Of a stretch of 64,000 nt of DNA, positions 1 to 10,370 are shown in pieces (within the stretch, counting starts at the first letter, position 1; every line of letters starts with the position of its first letter). The DNA is from Pasteurella dagmatis. GTDB lineage: Bacteria; Pseudomonadota; Gammaproteobacteria; Enterobacterales; Pasteurellaceae. The notes below the pieces were generated by a model. That model had not been told where the DNA came from. It ran no database searches and was given only the letters and a program-made list of their open reading frames with translations. Location: the NCBI RefSeq assembly GCF_900186835.1, contig NZ_LT906448.1:620001-684000 (forward strand), in the 5' to 3' direction. Position numbers and translations under genes: made by a program.

Positions 1-1
1 G

Positions 2-118
2 GCTGCCTATCGTAAACTATTAGGAACCACCTTATTACGCTTGCCCGGTGTGAATGACACACGTACTTATGTCGTAATGGAAGAAGTAAAACAAACGAAT
101 TTTTTACAATTGAAGTAA
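2..118 (+). CDS. lrp: Leucine-responsive regulatory protein Lrp, C-terminal 38 codons (partial)
   Basis: The window opens inside a gene: an open frame runs from base 2 to a TAA at 116-118. It ends with [15 protein letters not shown] followed by a [10 protein letters not shown] stretch, which matches the end of the RAM/effector-binding domain of the global regulator Lrp (feast/famine regulator, dimeric to octameric DNA-binding protein). The N-terminal helix-turn-helix lies outside the window. The next gene, ftsK, starts only 4 bases after the stop, the lrp-ftsK order known from gamma-proteobacteria. Another AsnC/Lrp paralogue is possible, but the ftsK neighbour argues for lrp itself. Confidence 0.8.
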   Translation, partial: AAYRKLLGTTLLRLPGVNDTRTYVVMEEVKQTNFLQLK

Positions 119-122
119 GCCA

Positions 123-2933
123 ATGATTAAACGCATTTCTGAAAAATTTACGCCTAAACAGTATATTTTCAAATTTTTCGCAATTTTGACCGCACTTTTA
201 GGTTTATATCTATTAGTTGCGTGGTCAAGCTATTCGCCTTTAGATAATTCTTGGGTGTCTTCAGCTTCTCATCAACAAACTATAAATAAAGCGGGTCCAT
301 TTGGTGCTTGGATAATCGATCTTTTCTTTGTTTTATTCGGTTATGTGGGGCATTTATTTCCATTTATGATTTTTATTTTGCCACTTGCTTGGTTACGTAA
401 AAAATCAGAAATGGAATTCAGTTGGGCAAAATTTGCTTTACGTTTTTTAGGACTATCGATATTTTTATCCGGTACATGCGTCTTATTTACCTTACTTTTT
501 TCCCATAACCCTTATTATTTGTCTGGTGGTGTATTAGGTGGCAGTATTGTTACCGCATTATTTTCGTTACTTGATTTTGTGGGATTAATGCTCTCAGGCT
601 TTGTATTTGCAGTGGTTGGTTTTGTATTGTGTTCAGGTTCCTCGTTAATCCAATGGCTTGTGAAAGCCTATTATTGGTTAACAATGCAAAATGAAGAAAA
701 ATCTCAGCAAGAAGAAAGCAAAGAAAATCAAGAAGAAAGCACAACAGAACAAATTGAATTCGAGCTTGGTTCAGAAGTGGCTACGGAAAACATTGAGTCT
801 CAAAAAGTTGTGGCAAATGCAGAAACGCCAATGCAACCAATAATCACAAAACCTGTTGAGGCTACAGTGAGATCTGAACCATTAATTAATATTGAAGGTT
901 TAGAACGATTAGATTCACAAAAAAATAGTGTAGAAAGTTCGACGAACCAGTTTGATGATGTAAATGCAGTTCAATTAGGTGGTTATGTTGCAGGTCAAGA
1001 AGAACAACTGCCAACAGTAAGTATGGTGGCACCGCCAAGTTTGCATGATGAACTGGCAACTTCGCCAGAATGGAAAAATACTCGTTTATCTGCAATTGAA
1101 GAATTACCAATAGAAACACAAACAGTCAACTTACAAGATGACTTGGCACCAATTCCGACAGTCTCGCTTTCACCGTTAGCCGAAAAAACACAATCAGAAA
1201 TGACCGCACTTGAGTCGGAAGATAATGAAATCGAAAGTGATCTTGCTCGTCAGTTTGCGTTACAAGAACAACAACGTCTTAATGAAATGGCAATGCGAGC
1301 AAAAGAGTTAGATGCAGAAGAAGTGTTAGATCATATTTTAGATAAAAATGATGAAAAAACTGTACAATCGTCAATCTATAAACCTTATGGTGATTCGTTG
1401 ATTCACCCAGCTTTACAACAGCAAGTAACGATAAAAGCCAAACCAACAACACCAATGCCAAGTTTGGATTTATTGGAGCATCGTCCAGCACAAGCACACC
1501 GTGTGACACAAGAGGAAATTCGTGAGACCTCACAGCGTATTGAACACCAATTACGTAATTTTAACGTGAAAGCCACAGTAAAAGGTGTGCTTGTTGGCCC
1601 AGTAGTTACTCGCTATGAACTTGAATTACAACCAGGTGTCAAAGCAGCAAGAGTAACCGGTATCGATACAGATTTAGCGCGTGCGTTAATGTTCCGTTCT
1701 ATTCGTGTTGCAGAAGTGATTCCCGGTAAGCCTTACATTGGTATTGAAACACCAAATGATCATCGTCAAATGGTGACTTTACGTGAGGTGTTGGATAGTG
1801 ATGAGTTCCGTCAATCTAAATCCTTGCTTTCAATGGCGTTAGGTAAAGATATTAGTGGGCATCCAGTAGTAGTAGATTTAGCCAAAATGCCTCATTTATT
1901 GGTGGCAGGCTCAACTGGTTCGGGAAAATCTGTTGGTGTGAACACAATGATTTTAAGTTTGCTTTTCAGAGTTAAACCTGAAGAAGTGAAATTTATTATG
2001 ATTGACCCGAAAGTCGTTGAATTGTCTATTTATAATGGTATACCACATTTATTGACAGAAGTTGTGACTGATATGAAAAAGGCTGCTAATGCACTGCGTT
2101 GGTGTGTAGATGAAATGGAGCGTCGTTATCAACTGTTATCTGTATTGCGTATGCGCAATATTGAAGGTTATAACGAAAAAATCGACGAATACGAAGCGCT
2201 CAATATGCCTATCCCAAACCCGTTATGGCGACCGGGTGACACAATGGATGCGTTACCGCCACCATTGGAAAAACTCAGTTATATTGTTGTTGTTGTCGAT
2301 GAGTTTGCGGATTTAATGATGGTTGCTGGTAAACAAGTAGAAGAGTTGATTGCACGTTTAGCGCAAAAAGCACGTGCGATTGGTATTCACTTGATTTTAG
2401 CAACACAACGACCATCAGTGGACGTAATCACTGGCTTAATTAAAGCGAATATTCCAAGCCGCATTGCATTTACCGTAGCAAGTAAAATCGACTCTCGTAC
2501 GATCTTAGATCAAGTGGGCGCAGAGGCCTTACTTGGTCGAGGTGATATGCTGTATTCTGGTGCAGGCAGTTCAGATTTAGTGCGTGTACATGGTGCATTT
2601 ATGAGTGATGATGAAGTGGCACGTGTTGTAGATGATTGGAAAGCTCGGGGCAAACCAAATTATATTGAAAGTATTTTGGATGGCAGTGAAGAAGACGAAA
2701 ATGAGAGTTCACGTTCTGTTAGTGATTCAGATGAACTTGATGATTTATTTGATGAAGTGTCAGCGTTTGTGATTGATACAGGAATTACGTCAATTTCAAG
2801 TATTCAACGAAAATTCAAAGTAGGTTTTAACCGTGCAGCGCGCATTATGGAACAATTAGAAGAGCAAGGTATTGTTTCTTCTATGCAAAATGGTAAACGA
2901 GATGTCTTAGCAAGACGTTCTTCAGATTTTTAG
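123..2933 (+). CDS. ftsK: DNA translocase FtsK
   Basis: This is the septal DNA pump that moves the chromosome terminus across the division site and activates XerCD recombination. The 936-residue product has an N-terminal membrane domain (about four hydrophobic segments within residues 20-185), an acidic, Gln/Glu-rich linker (about 195-440), and a RecA-like motor. Walker A GSTGSGKS starts near residue 596 and the Walker B stretch [11 protein letters not shown] lies near 720. A winged-helix gamma domain (about 870-936, ending KRDVLARR) recognises KOPS sites. The linker is much shorter than in E. coli FtsK (over 1300 residues), which is usual for Pasteurellaceae. A Hin-type uptake signal lies in the first TM region (189-197) and another in the linker (1203-1211). 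The gene is followed closely by lolA. Confidence 0.97.
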   Translation: MIKRISEKFTPKQYIFKFFAILTALLGLYLLVAWSSYSPLDNSWVSSASHQQTINKAGPFGAWIIDLFFVLFGYVGHLFPFMIFILPLAWLRKKSEMEFSWAKFALRFLGLSIFLSGTCVLFTLLFSHNPYYLSGGVLGGSIVTALFSLLDFVGLMLSGFVFAVVGFVLCSGSSLIQWLVKAYYWLTMQNEEKSQQEESKENQEESTTEQIEFELGSEVATENIESQKVVANAETPMQPIITKPVEATVRSEPLINIEGLERLDSQKNSVESSTNQFDDVNAVQLGGYVAGQEEQLPTVSMVAPPSLHDELATSPEWKNTRLSAIEELPIETQTVNLQDDLAPIPTVSLSPLAEKTQSEMTALESEDNEIESDLARQFALQEQQRLNEMAMRAKELDAEEVLDHILDKNDEKTVQSSIYKPYGDSLIHPALQQQVTIKAKPTTPMPSLDLLEHRPAQAHRVTQEEIRETSQRIEHQLRNFNVKATVKGVLVGPVVTRYELELQPGVKAARVTGIDTDLARALMFRSIRVAEVIPGKPYIGIETPNDHRQMVTLREVLDSDEFRQSKSLLSMALGKDISGHPVVVDLAKMPHLLVAGSTGSGKSVGVNTMILSLLFRVKPEEVKFIMIDPKVVELSIYNGIPHLLTEVVTDMKKAANALRWCVDEMERRYQLLSVLRMRNIEGYNEKIDEYEALNMPIPNPLWRPGDTMDALPPPLEKLSYIVVVVDEFADLMMVAGKQVEELIARLAQKARAIGIHLILATQRPSVDVITGLIKANIPSRIAFTVASKIDSRTILDQVGAEALLGRGDMLYSGAGSSDLVRVHGAFMSDDEVARVVDDWKARGKPNYIESILDGSEEDENESSRSVSDSDELDDLFDEVSAFVIDTGITSISSIQRKFKVGFNRAARIMEQLEEQGIVSSMQNGKRDVLARRSSDF

Positions 2934-2943
2934 GAAAGCAAAT

Positions 2944-3561
2944 ATGAAAAAAATGTTAGTAAAAAGCACCGCACTTTTTATTGCAACATTTAGCACATTC
3001 GCTTGGGCGGATGCTGCAAGTGAATTGCAAATGCGCTTAAGCAAAGTGGATGAGCTAAGTGCGACCTATACACAAACCGTAAGCAGTGTAGAGGGTAAAA
3101 AAGTGCAAGATGGTAGTGGTACATTGAAAATTAAACGTCCAAATTTATTCAGGATGGACAATCAAGTACCGCAAGAAACACAAATTATTTCAGATGGTAA
3201 CACGTTGTGGTTCTACGATCCTTTCGTAGCGCAAGTGACTGCAAGCTGGGTAAAAGATGCTGTAAATAACACACCATTTGTGTTGTTGACTTCGAGTGAT
3301 AAGAGCCATTGGGCACAATACGATGTGGAGCAAAAAGCGGATACTTTCGTGTTAAAACCAAAAGCGAAAAATAGCAATTTACGCCAGTTTGATATCCGTA
3401 TCGACAGCGAAGGTGTGTTACGTCATTTCAGTACAATTGAAAAAGATGGTCAGTCGAATTTATATGTATTACGTAATATCACGAACCAGCCAATTGCGAA
3501 CAGTTTATTTAAATTTAACCTACCAAAAGGCGTTGAGTTAGACGATCAACGTAAAAAATAG
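2944..3561 (+). CDS. lolA: Outer-membrane lipoprotein carrier protein LolA
   Basis: LolA is the periplasmic chaperone that accepts lipoproteins from the LolCDE complex and carries them to LolB. The 205-residue precursor begins with a Sec signal peptide ([21 protein letters not shown], predicted cleavage before DAAS). The body shows typical LolA features: the [15 protein letters not shown] start, [15 protein letters not shown], and a [16 protein letters not shown] segment. An uptake signal (2968-2976) is embedded in the signal-peptide codons. The gene starts 10 bases after ftsK and stops a few bases before rarA, so the three genes are probably cotranscribed, as in related species. Confidence 0.96.
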   Translation: MKKMLVKSTALFIATFSTFAWADAASELQMRLSKVDELSATYTQTVSSVEGKKVQDGSGTLKIKRPNLFRMDNQVPQETQIISDGNTLWFYDPFVAQVTASWVKDAVNNTPFVLLTSSDKSHWAQYDVEQKADTFVLKPKAKNSNLRQFDIRIDSEGVLRHFSTIEKDGQSNLYVLRNITNQPIANSLFKFNLPKGVELDDQRKK

Positions 3562-3573
3562 TGAGCTTTGAAT

Positions 3574-4914
3574 ATGTCTAACTTAAATTTTGACTTTGCA
3601 GAACAAGATTTTCGCCCTTTAGCGGCGAGAATGCGCCCGACTACATTAGCCCAATATTATGGTCAGTCGCATTTAATTGGTGAGGGCAAACCGTTACGCA
3701 AAGCGATTGAAGTGGGACATATTCACTCAATGATCTTTTGGGGACCGCCGGGAACGGGGAAAACGACTCTTGCAGAAATTATCGCTCAACGGATCAATGC
3801 CGAAGTGGAGCGTATTTCTGCAGTAACAAGTGGTGTAAAAGAAATTCGAGAGGCGATCGAACGAGCAAAGCAAAATCGTTTGTCTGATCGCCGAACTATT
3901 CTTTTTGTTGATGAAGTGCATCGTTTTAATAAAAGTCAGCAAGATGCCTTTTTACCGCATATCGAAGATGGCACCATCATTTTTATAGGTGCCACTACAG
4001 AAAATCCTTCTTTTGAATTAAACAGCGCTTTGCTTTCACGTGCGAGAGTTTATGTGCTGAAATCATTAACAATCACTGAAATCACCCAAGTCTTACGACA
4101 AGCCTTGCAAGATGAAGAGCGAGGATTAGGCAAAGAGAGGTTTTTTTTAGAAGAAAATTTGCTCGAAATGTTAGCAGAATATGTGAATGGTGATGCACGT
4201 TTAGCCTTAAACTGTTTAGAGCTAATGAGCGATATGGCAGAAGAACATGAAAACGGTAAAATTTTGAACCGCACTTTATTAAAAGAAGTGTTAGGGGAAA
4301 GACAGGCCCGTTTTGATAAACAAGGTGATCGTTTTTATGATCTGATTTCTGCATTGCATAAATCGGTACGAGGTTCTGCGCCAGATGCGGCTTTGTATTG
4401 GTATGCAAGAATTATCACAGCGGGTGGCGATCCTCTTTATGTGGCAAGACGTTTGTTAGCTATTGCTTCTGAAGATGTGGGGAACGCAGATCCACGAGCA
4501 ATGCAGGTCGCATTAGCTGCTTGGGATTGTTTTACTCGAGTGGGTGCATCTGAAGGTGAAAGAGCGATTGCACAAGCGATTGTTTATCTGGCGGTTGCTC
4601 CGAAAAGCAATGCTGTTTATAACGCATTTAAACAGGCGAAAAAACACGCTCAAGAAGCCCCAGATTATGATGTGCCAGAACATTTACGCAATGCACCAAG
4701 CAAATTAATGAAAACATTGGGCTATGGTGCTGAATATCGTTATGCTCACGATGAAGAAAATGCTTATGCGGCAGGGGAGAGTTATTTCCCTGAGCCACTT
4801 AAAGAGACACAATATTATTTCCCAAGCAGTAGGGGAATGGAAATTAAGATCAAAGAGAAATTGGATTGGTTAAGAAATTTAGATGTACAAAGTCAGACTA
4901 AACGCTATGAATAA
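3574..4914 (+). CDS. rarA: Replication-associated recombination protein A (RarA/MgsA)
   Basis: RarA is an AAA+ ATPase of the clamp-loader clade that acts at stalled replication forks. The product is 446 residues from ATG 3574; an in-frame TTG at 3568 would add only two residues, and I prefer the ATG because the protein then starts MSNLNFDF. Walker A GPPGTGKT is near residue 56, Walker [10 protein letters not shown] near 112, sensor-1 [12 protein letters not shown] near 140, and the C-terminal tetramerisation region ([14 protein letters not shown] and beyond) is complete. Length is normal for the family. It is the last gene of the ftsK-lolA-rarA run and is followed by a hairpin terminator. Confidence 0.96.
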   Translation: MSNLNFDFAEQDFRPLAARMRPTTLAQYYGQSHLIGEGKPLRKAIEVGHIHSMIFWGPPGTGKTTLAEIIAQRINAEVERISAVTSGVKEIREAIERAKQNRLSDRRTILFVDEVHRFNKSQQDAFLPHIEDGTIIFIGATTENPSFELNSALLSRARVYVLKSLTITEITQVLRQALQDEERGLGKERFFLEENLLEMLAEYVNGDARLALNCLELMSDMAEEHENGKILNRTLLKEVLGERQARFDKQGDRFYDLISALHKSVRGSAPDAALYWYARIITAGGDPLYVARRLLAIASEDVGNADPRAMQVALAAWDCFTRVGASEGERAIAQAIVYLAVAPKSNAVYNAFKQAKKHAQEAPDYDVPEHLRNAPSKLMKTLGYGAEYRYAHDEENAYAAGESYFPEPLKETQYYFPSSRGMEIKIKEKLDWLRNLDVQSQTKRYE

Positions 4915-4950
4915 AAAATGAAATTTTTGACCGCACTTAATGTGCCAAAG

Positions 4951-4983
4951 AATGGGAGGAATATGCATTATCTCCCATTTTTG
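4951..4983 (+). terminator. Rho-independent terminator after rarA
   Basis: An 8-bp stem (AATGGGAG at 4951-4958, CTCCCATT at 4972-4979) with a 13-base loop is followed by a short T run. It lies 37 bases past the rarA stop, just after a Hin-type uptake signal at 4930-4938, and separates rarA from the convergent AraC-type gene. Confidence 0.75.
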
Positions 4984-5007
4984 TTATTTATTGAATTAAA
5001 AGGCATT

Positions 5008-5835
5008 TTATTTTGTCTCTTTTTTATTTAGCTTCAACCAATCTGTAGGGGATTTACCGACAATCCGTAAAAAGGCTCTGGTCAGTGCTGCATTATGGCT
5101 ATAGCCCACATCATCAGCAACTTGCGTAAGGGATTTTCCTTTTAATAGTAATGTTTGCGCTAATGTGATTCTCCAATGGGTTAAATATTCCATTGGTGAT
5201 ATACCTAAAATATTTTTGAAATAAACCGCAAATTTAGAACGCGACATCGCTGCTTTGGTCGCTAATTCATCTAATTTCCAGTTATATTCAGGTCGCTGGT
5301 GCATATCAAGTAGCACTGGAGCAAGATATTTATCAGTCAATCCTTTTAGTAAACCCGTCTTAAAATGGTTTTGTTTCAAACAGCATCGGATGACTTGTAG
5401 TGTGAGATAAGCTGATAAGTGATGAATAATGGCTTGAAAACCATATTCTTGAGATTCACTTTCTTGAAAAATTTGTGAAGCAATGACAGCTAAATCGGGT
5501 TGCTCACTAATATCTAATATCACAGTATCTTTAATTGTATTTGTAATTGGATTTAGGACACCACTACCAAAATCAAAACTAATACAGAAAATATCCAACT
5601 CATCACTTAGTGGATGGATATTATGCAATGTGTTAGAGGCAGAAAGAATAATGCAAGGTTTATCAATTCGTTTGGGCGGATGATTATGAATCTGTAATAA
5701 GAAACTCCCTTGGCGAATAAAATGTAGATAGCCTTTGTTTTCTTCTTGAAACTTTGCGATTTGACAGAGTTTACCGATAAAGAAGAGATCTGTACGAAAA
5801 GGAAAATAATGAAATAACTGACTTAATGCGTCCAT
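5008..5835 (-). CDS. AraC family transcriptional regulator
   Basis: The 275-residue protein has an N-terminal cupin-like sensing domain (about residues 1-170; it resembles the AraC_binding_2/cupin_6 type with the HFIRQGSFLLQIHNH strand region) and a C-terminal pair of AraC helix-turn-helix motifs (about 185-270). Recognisable parts are LDELATKAAMSRSKFAVYFK, GISPMEYLTHWRITLAQ, and VADDVGYSHNAALTRAF...GKSPTDW. The inducer is unknown. The gene is divergent from the isochorismatase-type gene at 5950 across a 114-base spacer, the usual arrangement for a local activator and its target, so I infer it controls that gene. No sequence feature identifies the ligand. Confidence 0.85.
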   Translation of the reverse strand: MDALSQLFHYFPFRTDLFFIGKLCQIAKFQEENKGYLHFIRQGSFLLQIHNHPPKRIDKPCIILSASNTLHNIHPLSDELDIFCISFDFGSGVLNPITNTIKDTVILDISEQPDLAVIASQIFQESESQEYGFQAIIHHLSAYLTLQVIRCCLKQNHFKTGLLKGLTDKYLAPVLLDMHQRPEYNWKLDELATKAAMSRSKFAVYFKNILGISPMEYLTHWRITLAQTLLLKGKSLTQVADDVGYSHNAALTRAFLRIVGKSPTDWLKLNKKETK

Positions 5836-5949
5836 TTGGATTCTCTGTTAATAATTTTGGATTTTGGGTTAAAACAAGGAATTTGGGTTTGAGTAATATA
5901 GCGCTGTCGGATATCGACGCATAGCAAAAAATTTATTAGGAGTATAATT

Positions 5950-6786
5950 ATGACAGATAAAGTAATGAATGAACAGATTGATACAGAACGTCGTAATGCA
6001 TTAGACAAAGGATCGCGTGTTGCAATGGCGGCCACTGTTTTAGGTGCAATGGGGATATCGAGTACTGCAAATGCGAAAGAAAATAAAGGGAAGAATAGTG
6101 CTTATGATGAGCCAAAACAGTATGGAATGCAAAGAAAAGGAATGCAAATTGATAAAAAACGTGTTGCATTAGTAGTTGTTGATCCACAAATTGATTTCTT
6201 AAGTCCTCAAGGTGTTACCTGGGGTGTAGTTGGGGAAAGTGTTACTGAAAATAACACTGTTGAAAACATTGAACGCTTATTTAAAGCAGCTAAGGCAGTG
6301 GATATGCCTGTTATTGTTTCTCCTCATTATTATTATCCAGCGGATCATAAGTGGGAATTTGGTGGTCCGGGTGAGCATTTTATGCACGATGTAGGTATGT
6401 TCTCTCGTAAGAGTGCTTACAGTATGGAAGGGTTTGAAGGCTCAGGTGCTGATTTTATGCCTGAATACAAACCTTATATTTTTGATGGTAAGACAGTTAT
6501 TGCATCGCCACATAAAGTATTTGGTCCAGAAACGAATGATGTTGTTTTACAGTTAAGAAAGCTTAAAGTGGACCAAGTTATACTTGCGGGTATGTCTGCA
6601 AATCTATGTATTGAGTCTCACTTAAGAGAGCTCATTGAGCAGGGTTTTGAAGTTACTGTGGTTAAAGATGCAACCGCCGGACCTCGTTTACCAGAAGGGG
6701 ATGGATATCTTGCTGCTTTAACTAACTTCCGTATTATCGCAAATGATTTATGGACAACAGATGAAGCCGTCAAAAAAATGGCATAA
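5950..6786 (+). CDS. Isochorismatase-family cysteine hydrolase with Tat-like signal peptide
   Basis: The 278-residue protein belongs to the isochorismatase-like alpha/beta hydrolases (nicotinamidase, N-carbamoylsarcosine amidase and relatives). The expected Asp-Lys-Cys triad is readable: D78 in VVVDPQIDFL, K189 in SPHKVFGPETND, and C220 in GMSANLCIES. Residues 1-42 form a leader with a twin-arginine pair (TERRNALDKGSR) followed by a hydrophobic stretch ending in STANA, so Tat export of a folded hydrolase to the periplasm is likely. The substrate cannot be read from sequence. A good ribosome site (AGGAG) precedes ATG 5950. The divergent AraC-type regulator probably controls it. An inverted repeat and a strong terminator lie downstream. 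Confidence 0.85.
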   Translation: MTDKVMNEQIDTERRNALDKGSRVAMAATVLGAMGISSTANAKENKGKNSAYDEPKQYGMQRKGMQIDKKRVALVVVDPQIDFLSPQGVTWGVVGESVTENNTVENIERLFKAAKAVDMPVIVSPHYYYPADHKWEFGGPGEHFMHDVGMFSRKSAYSMEGFEGSGADFMPEYKPYIFDGKTVIASPHKVFGPETNDVVLQLRKLKVDQVILAGMSANLCIESHLRELIEQGFEVTVVKDATAGPRLPEGDGYLAALTNFRIIANDLWTTDEAVKKMA

Positions 6787-6794
6787 TTTTATAT

Positions 6795-6819
6795 GAGGTG
6801 ATGTTGAGACAATCACCTC
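6795..6819. repeat. Inverted repeat after the cysteine hydrolase gene
   Basis: Perfect 8-bp arms GAGGTGAT (6795-6802) and ATCACCTC (6812-6819) surround a 9-base loop, 8 bases after the stop codon. There is no T run on the plus strand, so it may be an mRNA 3' stabilising hairpin rather than a terminator. Confidence 0.5.
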
Positions 6820-6919
6820 GAAACATATAACGATTCATATTTAACTCAAAGTACTTTTCTGATTTTCTCAAGTAAAGCAACAATGAGTTTTGCCGTCTTC
6901 AAAAGGATTTTGAAATTTT

Positions 6920-6942
6920 GCCACCATTATTGGTGGCTTTTC
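6920..6942 (+). terminator. Hairpin with T run, plus-strand terminator
   Basis: Stem GCCACCA (6920-6926) and TGGTGGC (6931-6937) with a TTAT loop, followed by TTTTCT. It lies about 130 bases after the hydrolase gene and most likely ends that transcript. Confidence 0.7.
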
Positions 6943-6950
6943 TATGACTA

Positions 6951-6983
6951 AAAAAGGCTTATACATTTTATATAAGCCTTTTT
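6951..6983. terminator. Bidirectional terminator between the hydrolase and tyrP genes
   Basis: A perfect 13-bp stem (AAAAAGGCTTATA at 6951-6963, TATAAGCCTTTTT at 6971-6983) with a 7-base loop. The A and T ends make it a terminator on both strands; it lies 14 bases beyond the stop of the convergent permease gene. Confidence 0.85.
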
Positions 6984-6996
6984 ATTTAAAAAATAA

Positions 6997-8208
6997 TTAC
7001 CCAATCACTGTAGGCAAATAACCCGCTTTGATTAAGAATGGTACATTCATAATCAATAAACCGAGAATTAATGCACCTAATAATGTGATACTACCACCAA
7101 TGACACGGTATGGTAAATCTGGATAAATTTTTCTTGCACGCCACGCCATACCAACAGGTAAAACAAGACCATAGAATGTGAACATTTGACCTGCATATCC
7201 TAACGCCATTACGAAACCTTCGGGATAGAATAACGCAAAAACGAGTGGAGGTAAGAATGTTAAGACACCTAAAGATATGCGATTTGCTTTAATTTTCACG
7301 CGTTTTAATAAGTCATATAGGCAGTCAAATAATGATAATGCTACGCCTAAGAATGAAGTAATTAATGCAAGTGTAAAGAATAAACGCATTGCAATACTAA
7401 TGACAGAACTGTCTGTTGCTTGGTGTGTGGCGGTAATTAATCCGTTAAGCGTTGGATCAGAATTAATGATTTCCACAAATTGAGTTTGTGGGAACACACC
7501 GTGTGTTGCCATCTGCCAAATAATATAAGCGACTAATGGAATTGCTGTACCAGTAATAATTGCAATACGTAAACGGCGAATATCGCCATCCAAATAGCTA
7601 TTAATACTTGGAATAATCACATGGAAACCAAATGATGTAAAAAATACAGGGCTTGCTGAAATAATCAAAAAGTCTTTTAATGGCATTGCCATCAAGTTTT
7701 CACTTTTTACCAAAGGTAGCATCATCAACAATACAAATAAAAATGCAATTAATTTGATGATGAATAAGAATCGAGTCAATAGGTCAACTGCACTTGTACT
7801 GATCACAATAAATATACCTAAGACAAGAGTGAAAAGTACAATAGAAATTTGAGTTGCATATTCCCCTAAGAAAGGCAGGATACTAGATAATAATGAACCA
7901 CCGCCTGTGACGTATGCTGAAAGAATTGCATACATAAAAATTACTAGGGAAAATGTCGCTAAAATACGTCCAGGCAGACCAAAATATTGTTCAGCTAGAG
8001 TTGCGATTCCTGCATTTTTAGTTTCTGCTTTTTGATAGACTTCAACAAATAGCAATGCACTATAAGAAAGGAGTCCCCATAGGATAAAGAGAAGAATTAG
8101 GGTATAAGTGAACCCCATTTCTGCGGAAGTAAGGGGCATTGCTAACATACCAGCACCAATAGTGGTACCAGCAACTAATAATGCACTGCCGAAGGTTTTA
8201 TTTTTCAT
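6997..8208 (-). CDS. tyrP: Aromatic amino acid permease, TyrP-like (HAAAP family)
   Basis: This inner-membrane transporter imports an aromatic amino acid, most likely tyrosine, by proton symport. The sequence begins MKNKTFGSALLVAGTTIGAG, the hallmark first helix of the HAAAP family (TyrP, Mtr, TnaB), and contains about eleven hydrophobic segments over 403 residues. The open frame extends upstream to 8277, but I take ATG 8208 because the family starts there and a GAGAG ribosome site sits just upstream; the extra 23 residues have no counterpart. The protein resembles TyrP of H. influenzae as I remember it, but tryptophan or mixed specificity cannot be excluded. It is transcribed alone and ends at a bidirectional terminator. 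Confidence 0.8.
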   Translation of the reverse strand: MKNKTFGSALLVAGTTIGAGMLAMPLTSAEMGFTYTLILLFILWGLLSYSALLFVEVYQKAETKNAGIATLAEQYFGLPGRILATFSLVIFMYAILSAYVTGGGSLLSSILPFLGEYATQISIVLFTLVLGIFIVISTSAVDLLTRFLFIIKLIAFLFVLLMMLPLVKSENLMAMPLKDFLIISASPVFFTSFGFHVIIPSINSYLDGDIRRLRIAIITGTAIPLVAYIIWQMATHGVFPQTQFVEIINSDPTLNGLITATHQATDSSVISIAMRLFFTLALITSFLGVALSLFDCLYDLLKRVKIKANRISLGVLTFLPPLVFALFYPEGFVMALGYAGQMFTFYGLVLPVGMAWRARKIYPDLPYRVIGGSITLLGALILGLLIMNVPFLIKAGYLPTVIG

Positions 8209-8424
8209 AGATATCTCTCGAGTAAAAATAACAAGTAAGGTCAGCATTTTAACTGAAAAAAAATAAAATGTAATCATTTTATTACAGTTGTTATTTTTTT
8301 TTTACACTCTGTATTATTATGTTCACAACAGATCATAAACATAACTACTGATTGAATGAAAAAATTGTGTTAAAATTCGCAACCGATTTTATCCATTACT
8401 ATTTTATTTAGATTAGGAAATAAT

Positions 8425-8898
8425 ATGAACGTATTAGAAGGTGCTGTTGCAGCCCCAAATGCAAAAATTGCAGTAGTAATTGCCCGCTTTAATAGCTTTA
8501 TCAATGAAAGTTTATTAGAAGGTGCGTTAGATGCGTTAAAACGCATTGGTCAAATAAAAGATGAAAATATCACTTTAGTACGTGCGCCAGGTGCATATGA
8601 ATTACCATTAGTTGCACGCCACTTAGCGGAAACTAAAAAGTATGATGCAATCGTGGCATTAGGTACAGTGATTCGTGGTGGTACCGCTCATTTTGAATAT
8701 GTTGCGGGTGAAGCAAGTAGTGGTTTAGGTCAAGTTGCAATGAACGCTGAAATTCCAGTAGCATTTGGTGTATTAACCACCGAAAACATCGAACAAGCGA
8801 TTGAACGTGCTGGCACTAAAGCAGGTAATAAAGGTGCGGAAGCTGCTTTAGTCGCTTTAGAAATGGTAAATTTATTAGCTCAAATTGATGCAGCGTAA
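8425..8898 (+). CDS. ribH: 6,7-dimethyl-8-ribityllumazine synthase
   Basis: RibH condenses 5-amino-6-ribitylaminouracil with dihydroxybutanone phosphate to give the riboflavin precursor lumazine. The 157-residue product has all family motifs: [17 protein letters not shown] at the N terminus, RAPGAYELP at 53-61, and [15 protein letters not shown] with the catalytic histidine at 89. It is the first gene of a run with nusB, thiL, pgpA, an RhtB-type gene and dapB; nusB follows after 5 bases. No FMN riboswitch fold was recognised in the 150-base leader. Confidence 0.97.
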   Translation: MNVLEGAVAAPNAKIAVVIARFNSFINESLLEGALDALKRIGQIKDENITLVRAPGAYELPLVARHLAETKKYDAIVALGTVIRGGTAHFEYVAGEASSGLGQVAMNAEIPVAFGVLTTENIEQAIERAGTKAGNKGAEAALVALEMVNLLAQIDAA

Positions 8899-8903
8899 TT
8901 CAG

Positions 8904-9338
8904 ATGGTAGAAGAAATAGTCGAGAAGAAAGTATCTCCACGTCGTCGTGCGAGAGAGTGTGCAGTTCAAGCGTTATATTCTTGGTATGTATCGCAAAATT
9001 CACCGGCAGAAATTGAGCTTGAGTTTGTTGCTGAACAAGATTTAAAAGGTGTTGATGTTCCTTATTTCCGTAAGTTATTCCGTCAAACTGTTGAAAATGT
9101 AGAAACAGTTGATGTTATTATGGCACCTTATTTAGATCGTGATGTAAATGAAGTCGATCCAATTGAAAAAGCGATCTTACGCCTTGCTGTTTATGAATTA
9201 AAATTTGAGCTTGATGTTCCGTACAAAGTTGTGATTAACGAAGCAATCGAAGTTACAAAAGTATTTGGCGCAGATGATAGCCACAAATATGTGAATGGTG
9301 TACTAGACAAAGTTGCACCAGCATTATCTCGTAAATAA
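8904..9338 (+). CDS. nusB: Transcription antitermination factor NusB
   Basis: NusB binds boxA RNA together with NusE (S10) to allow antitermination in rRNA operons. The 144-residue all-helical protein shows the family start [18 protein letters not shown] and the conserved C-terminal part [32 protein letters not shown]. Length is normal. It lies 5 bases after ribH, a pairing conserved widely in gamma-proteobacteria, and 18 bases before thiL. Confidence 0.97.
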   Translation: MVEEIVEKKVSPRRRARECAVQALYSWYVSQNSPAEIELEFVAEQDLKGVDVPYFRKLFRQTVENVETVDVIMAPYLDRDVNEVDPIEKAILRLAVYELKFELDVPYKVVINEAIEVTKVFGADDSHKYVNGVLDKVAPALSRK

Positions 9339-9356
9339 TTGGTTTAGAGGTACTTA

Positions 9357-10349
9357 ATGAGTAATGGCGAATTTGATATAATTCAACGTTATTTTACAGC
9401 CTCAAAGCGAACTCCGCGTAAAGATGTCATTGTATCTATTGGTGATGATTGTGCGATAACAGAATTAAAGCAAAATCAACGCCTTGTGGTTACCACAGAT
9501 ACAATGGTGGAAAATACGCACTTCCTACCAAATATTCGTCCAGCGGATTTAGCTTATAAATCCGTTGCGACTAACCTAAGTGATCTTGCCGCAATGGGAG
9601 CAGAGCCTGCTTGGGTTTCTCTTGCATTGACCCTACCTGAAATTAATGAGCAATGGCTAAGTGAATTTAGCGAAAGTTTTTTTGATATTTTGGATCACTA
9701 TAATGTAGATTTGATTGGTGGAGATACCACTAAAGGACCACTCTCAATCACAATTACTGCACAAGGTATTATTCCAAAAGGGAAAGCACTTTGCCGTCAT
9801 AGTGCCAAAGTGGGGGATTGGGTGTATGTTTCTGGCACGTTAGGTGACAGTGCTGCGGGTCTTCAGTTTGTTTTAAAGGGAGAAAGTGCGGTCAATTCTG
9901 CTCAAGAATATTTGATCAAACGTCACTTACGTCCAACCCCTCGTGTATTGCTCGGTTTAGAGCTTTCAGTTTCTGCTTTAGCAAATGCGGCGATTGATAT
10001 TTCGGACGGTTTTGTTGCTGATCTAGGACATATCTTATCGCGTAGCCAATGCGGTGCATTGATTGATATCGGTAAATTACCTTTATCTGAACAGTTAATT
10101 GAAACTGTAGGGCGAGAAAAAGCGGAAGTGTTGGCGTTAACAGGTGGTGAAGACTACGAACTTTGTTTTACTGTGCCGGATAATAATCGTGCAAAATTAG
10201 AACGTGCTTTGGCGTATATTGGAGTCCAATACACTTGTGTGGGACAGGTTCGCGCAATTAGCCCAAATAATAAAAAACGGATTAAATTTGAACGAAATGG
10301 TGAGCCTGTTGAGCTTGATATTAAGCCAGGCTTCGATCACTTCAAATAA
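9357..10349 (+). CDS. thiL: Thiamine-monophosphate kinase
   Basis: ThiL phosphorylates thiamine monophosphate to the active cofactor thiamine diphosphate using ATP. The 330-residue product is a PurM-like fold kinase: it starts GEFDIIQRYF, has the metal-binding GDDCAI motif near residue 28, the TTDTMVENTHF segment, SDLAAMGAEPAW near 78, the GGDTTKG loop near 121, and a C-terminal ALTGGEDYELCFTV motif. It is followed by pgpA after 21 bases in the same run. An uptake signal (9884-9892) lies inside the gene. Confidence 0.97.
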   Translation: MSNGEFDIIQRYFTASKRTPRKDVIVSIGDDCAITELKQNQRLVVTTDTMVENTHFLPNIRPADLAYKSVATNLSDLAAMGAEPAWVSLALTLPEINEQWLSEFSESFFDILDHYNVDLIGGDTTKGPLSITITAQGIIPKGKALCRHSAKVGDWVYVSGTLGDSAAGLQFVLKGESAVNSAQEYLIKRHLRPTPRVLLGLELSVSALANAAIDISDGFVADLGHILSRSQCGALIDIGKLPLSEQLIETVGREKAEVLALTGGEDYELCFTVPDNNRAKLERALAYIGVQYTCVGQVRAISPNNKKRIKFERNGEPVELDIKPGFDHFK

Positions 10350-10370
10350 AAATTAAATAGGATTTACGCA

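Noticed and set aside
8278-8424. FMN riboswitch upstream of ribH
   Set aside because: The leader is short and no conserved FMN-aptamer segments were seen.
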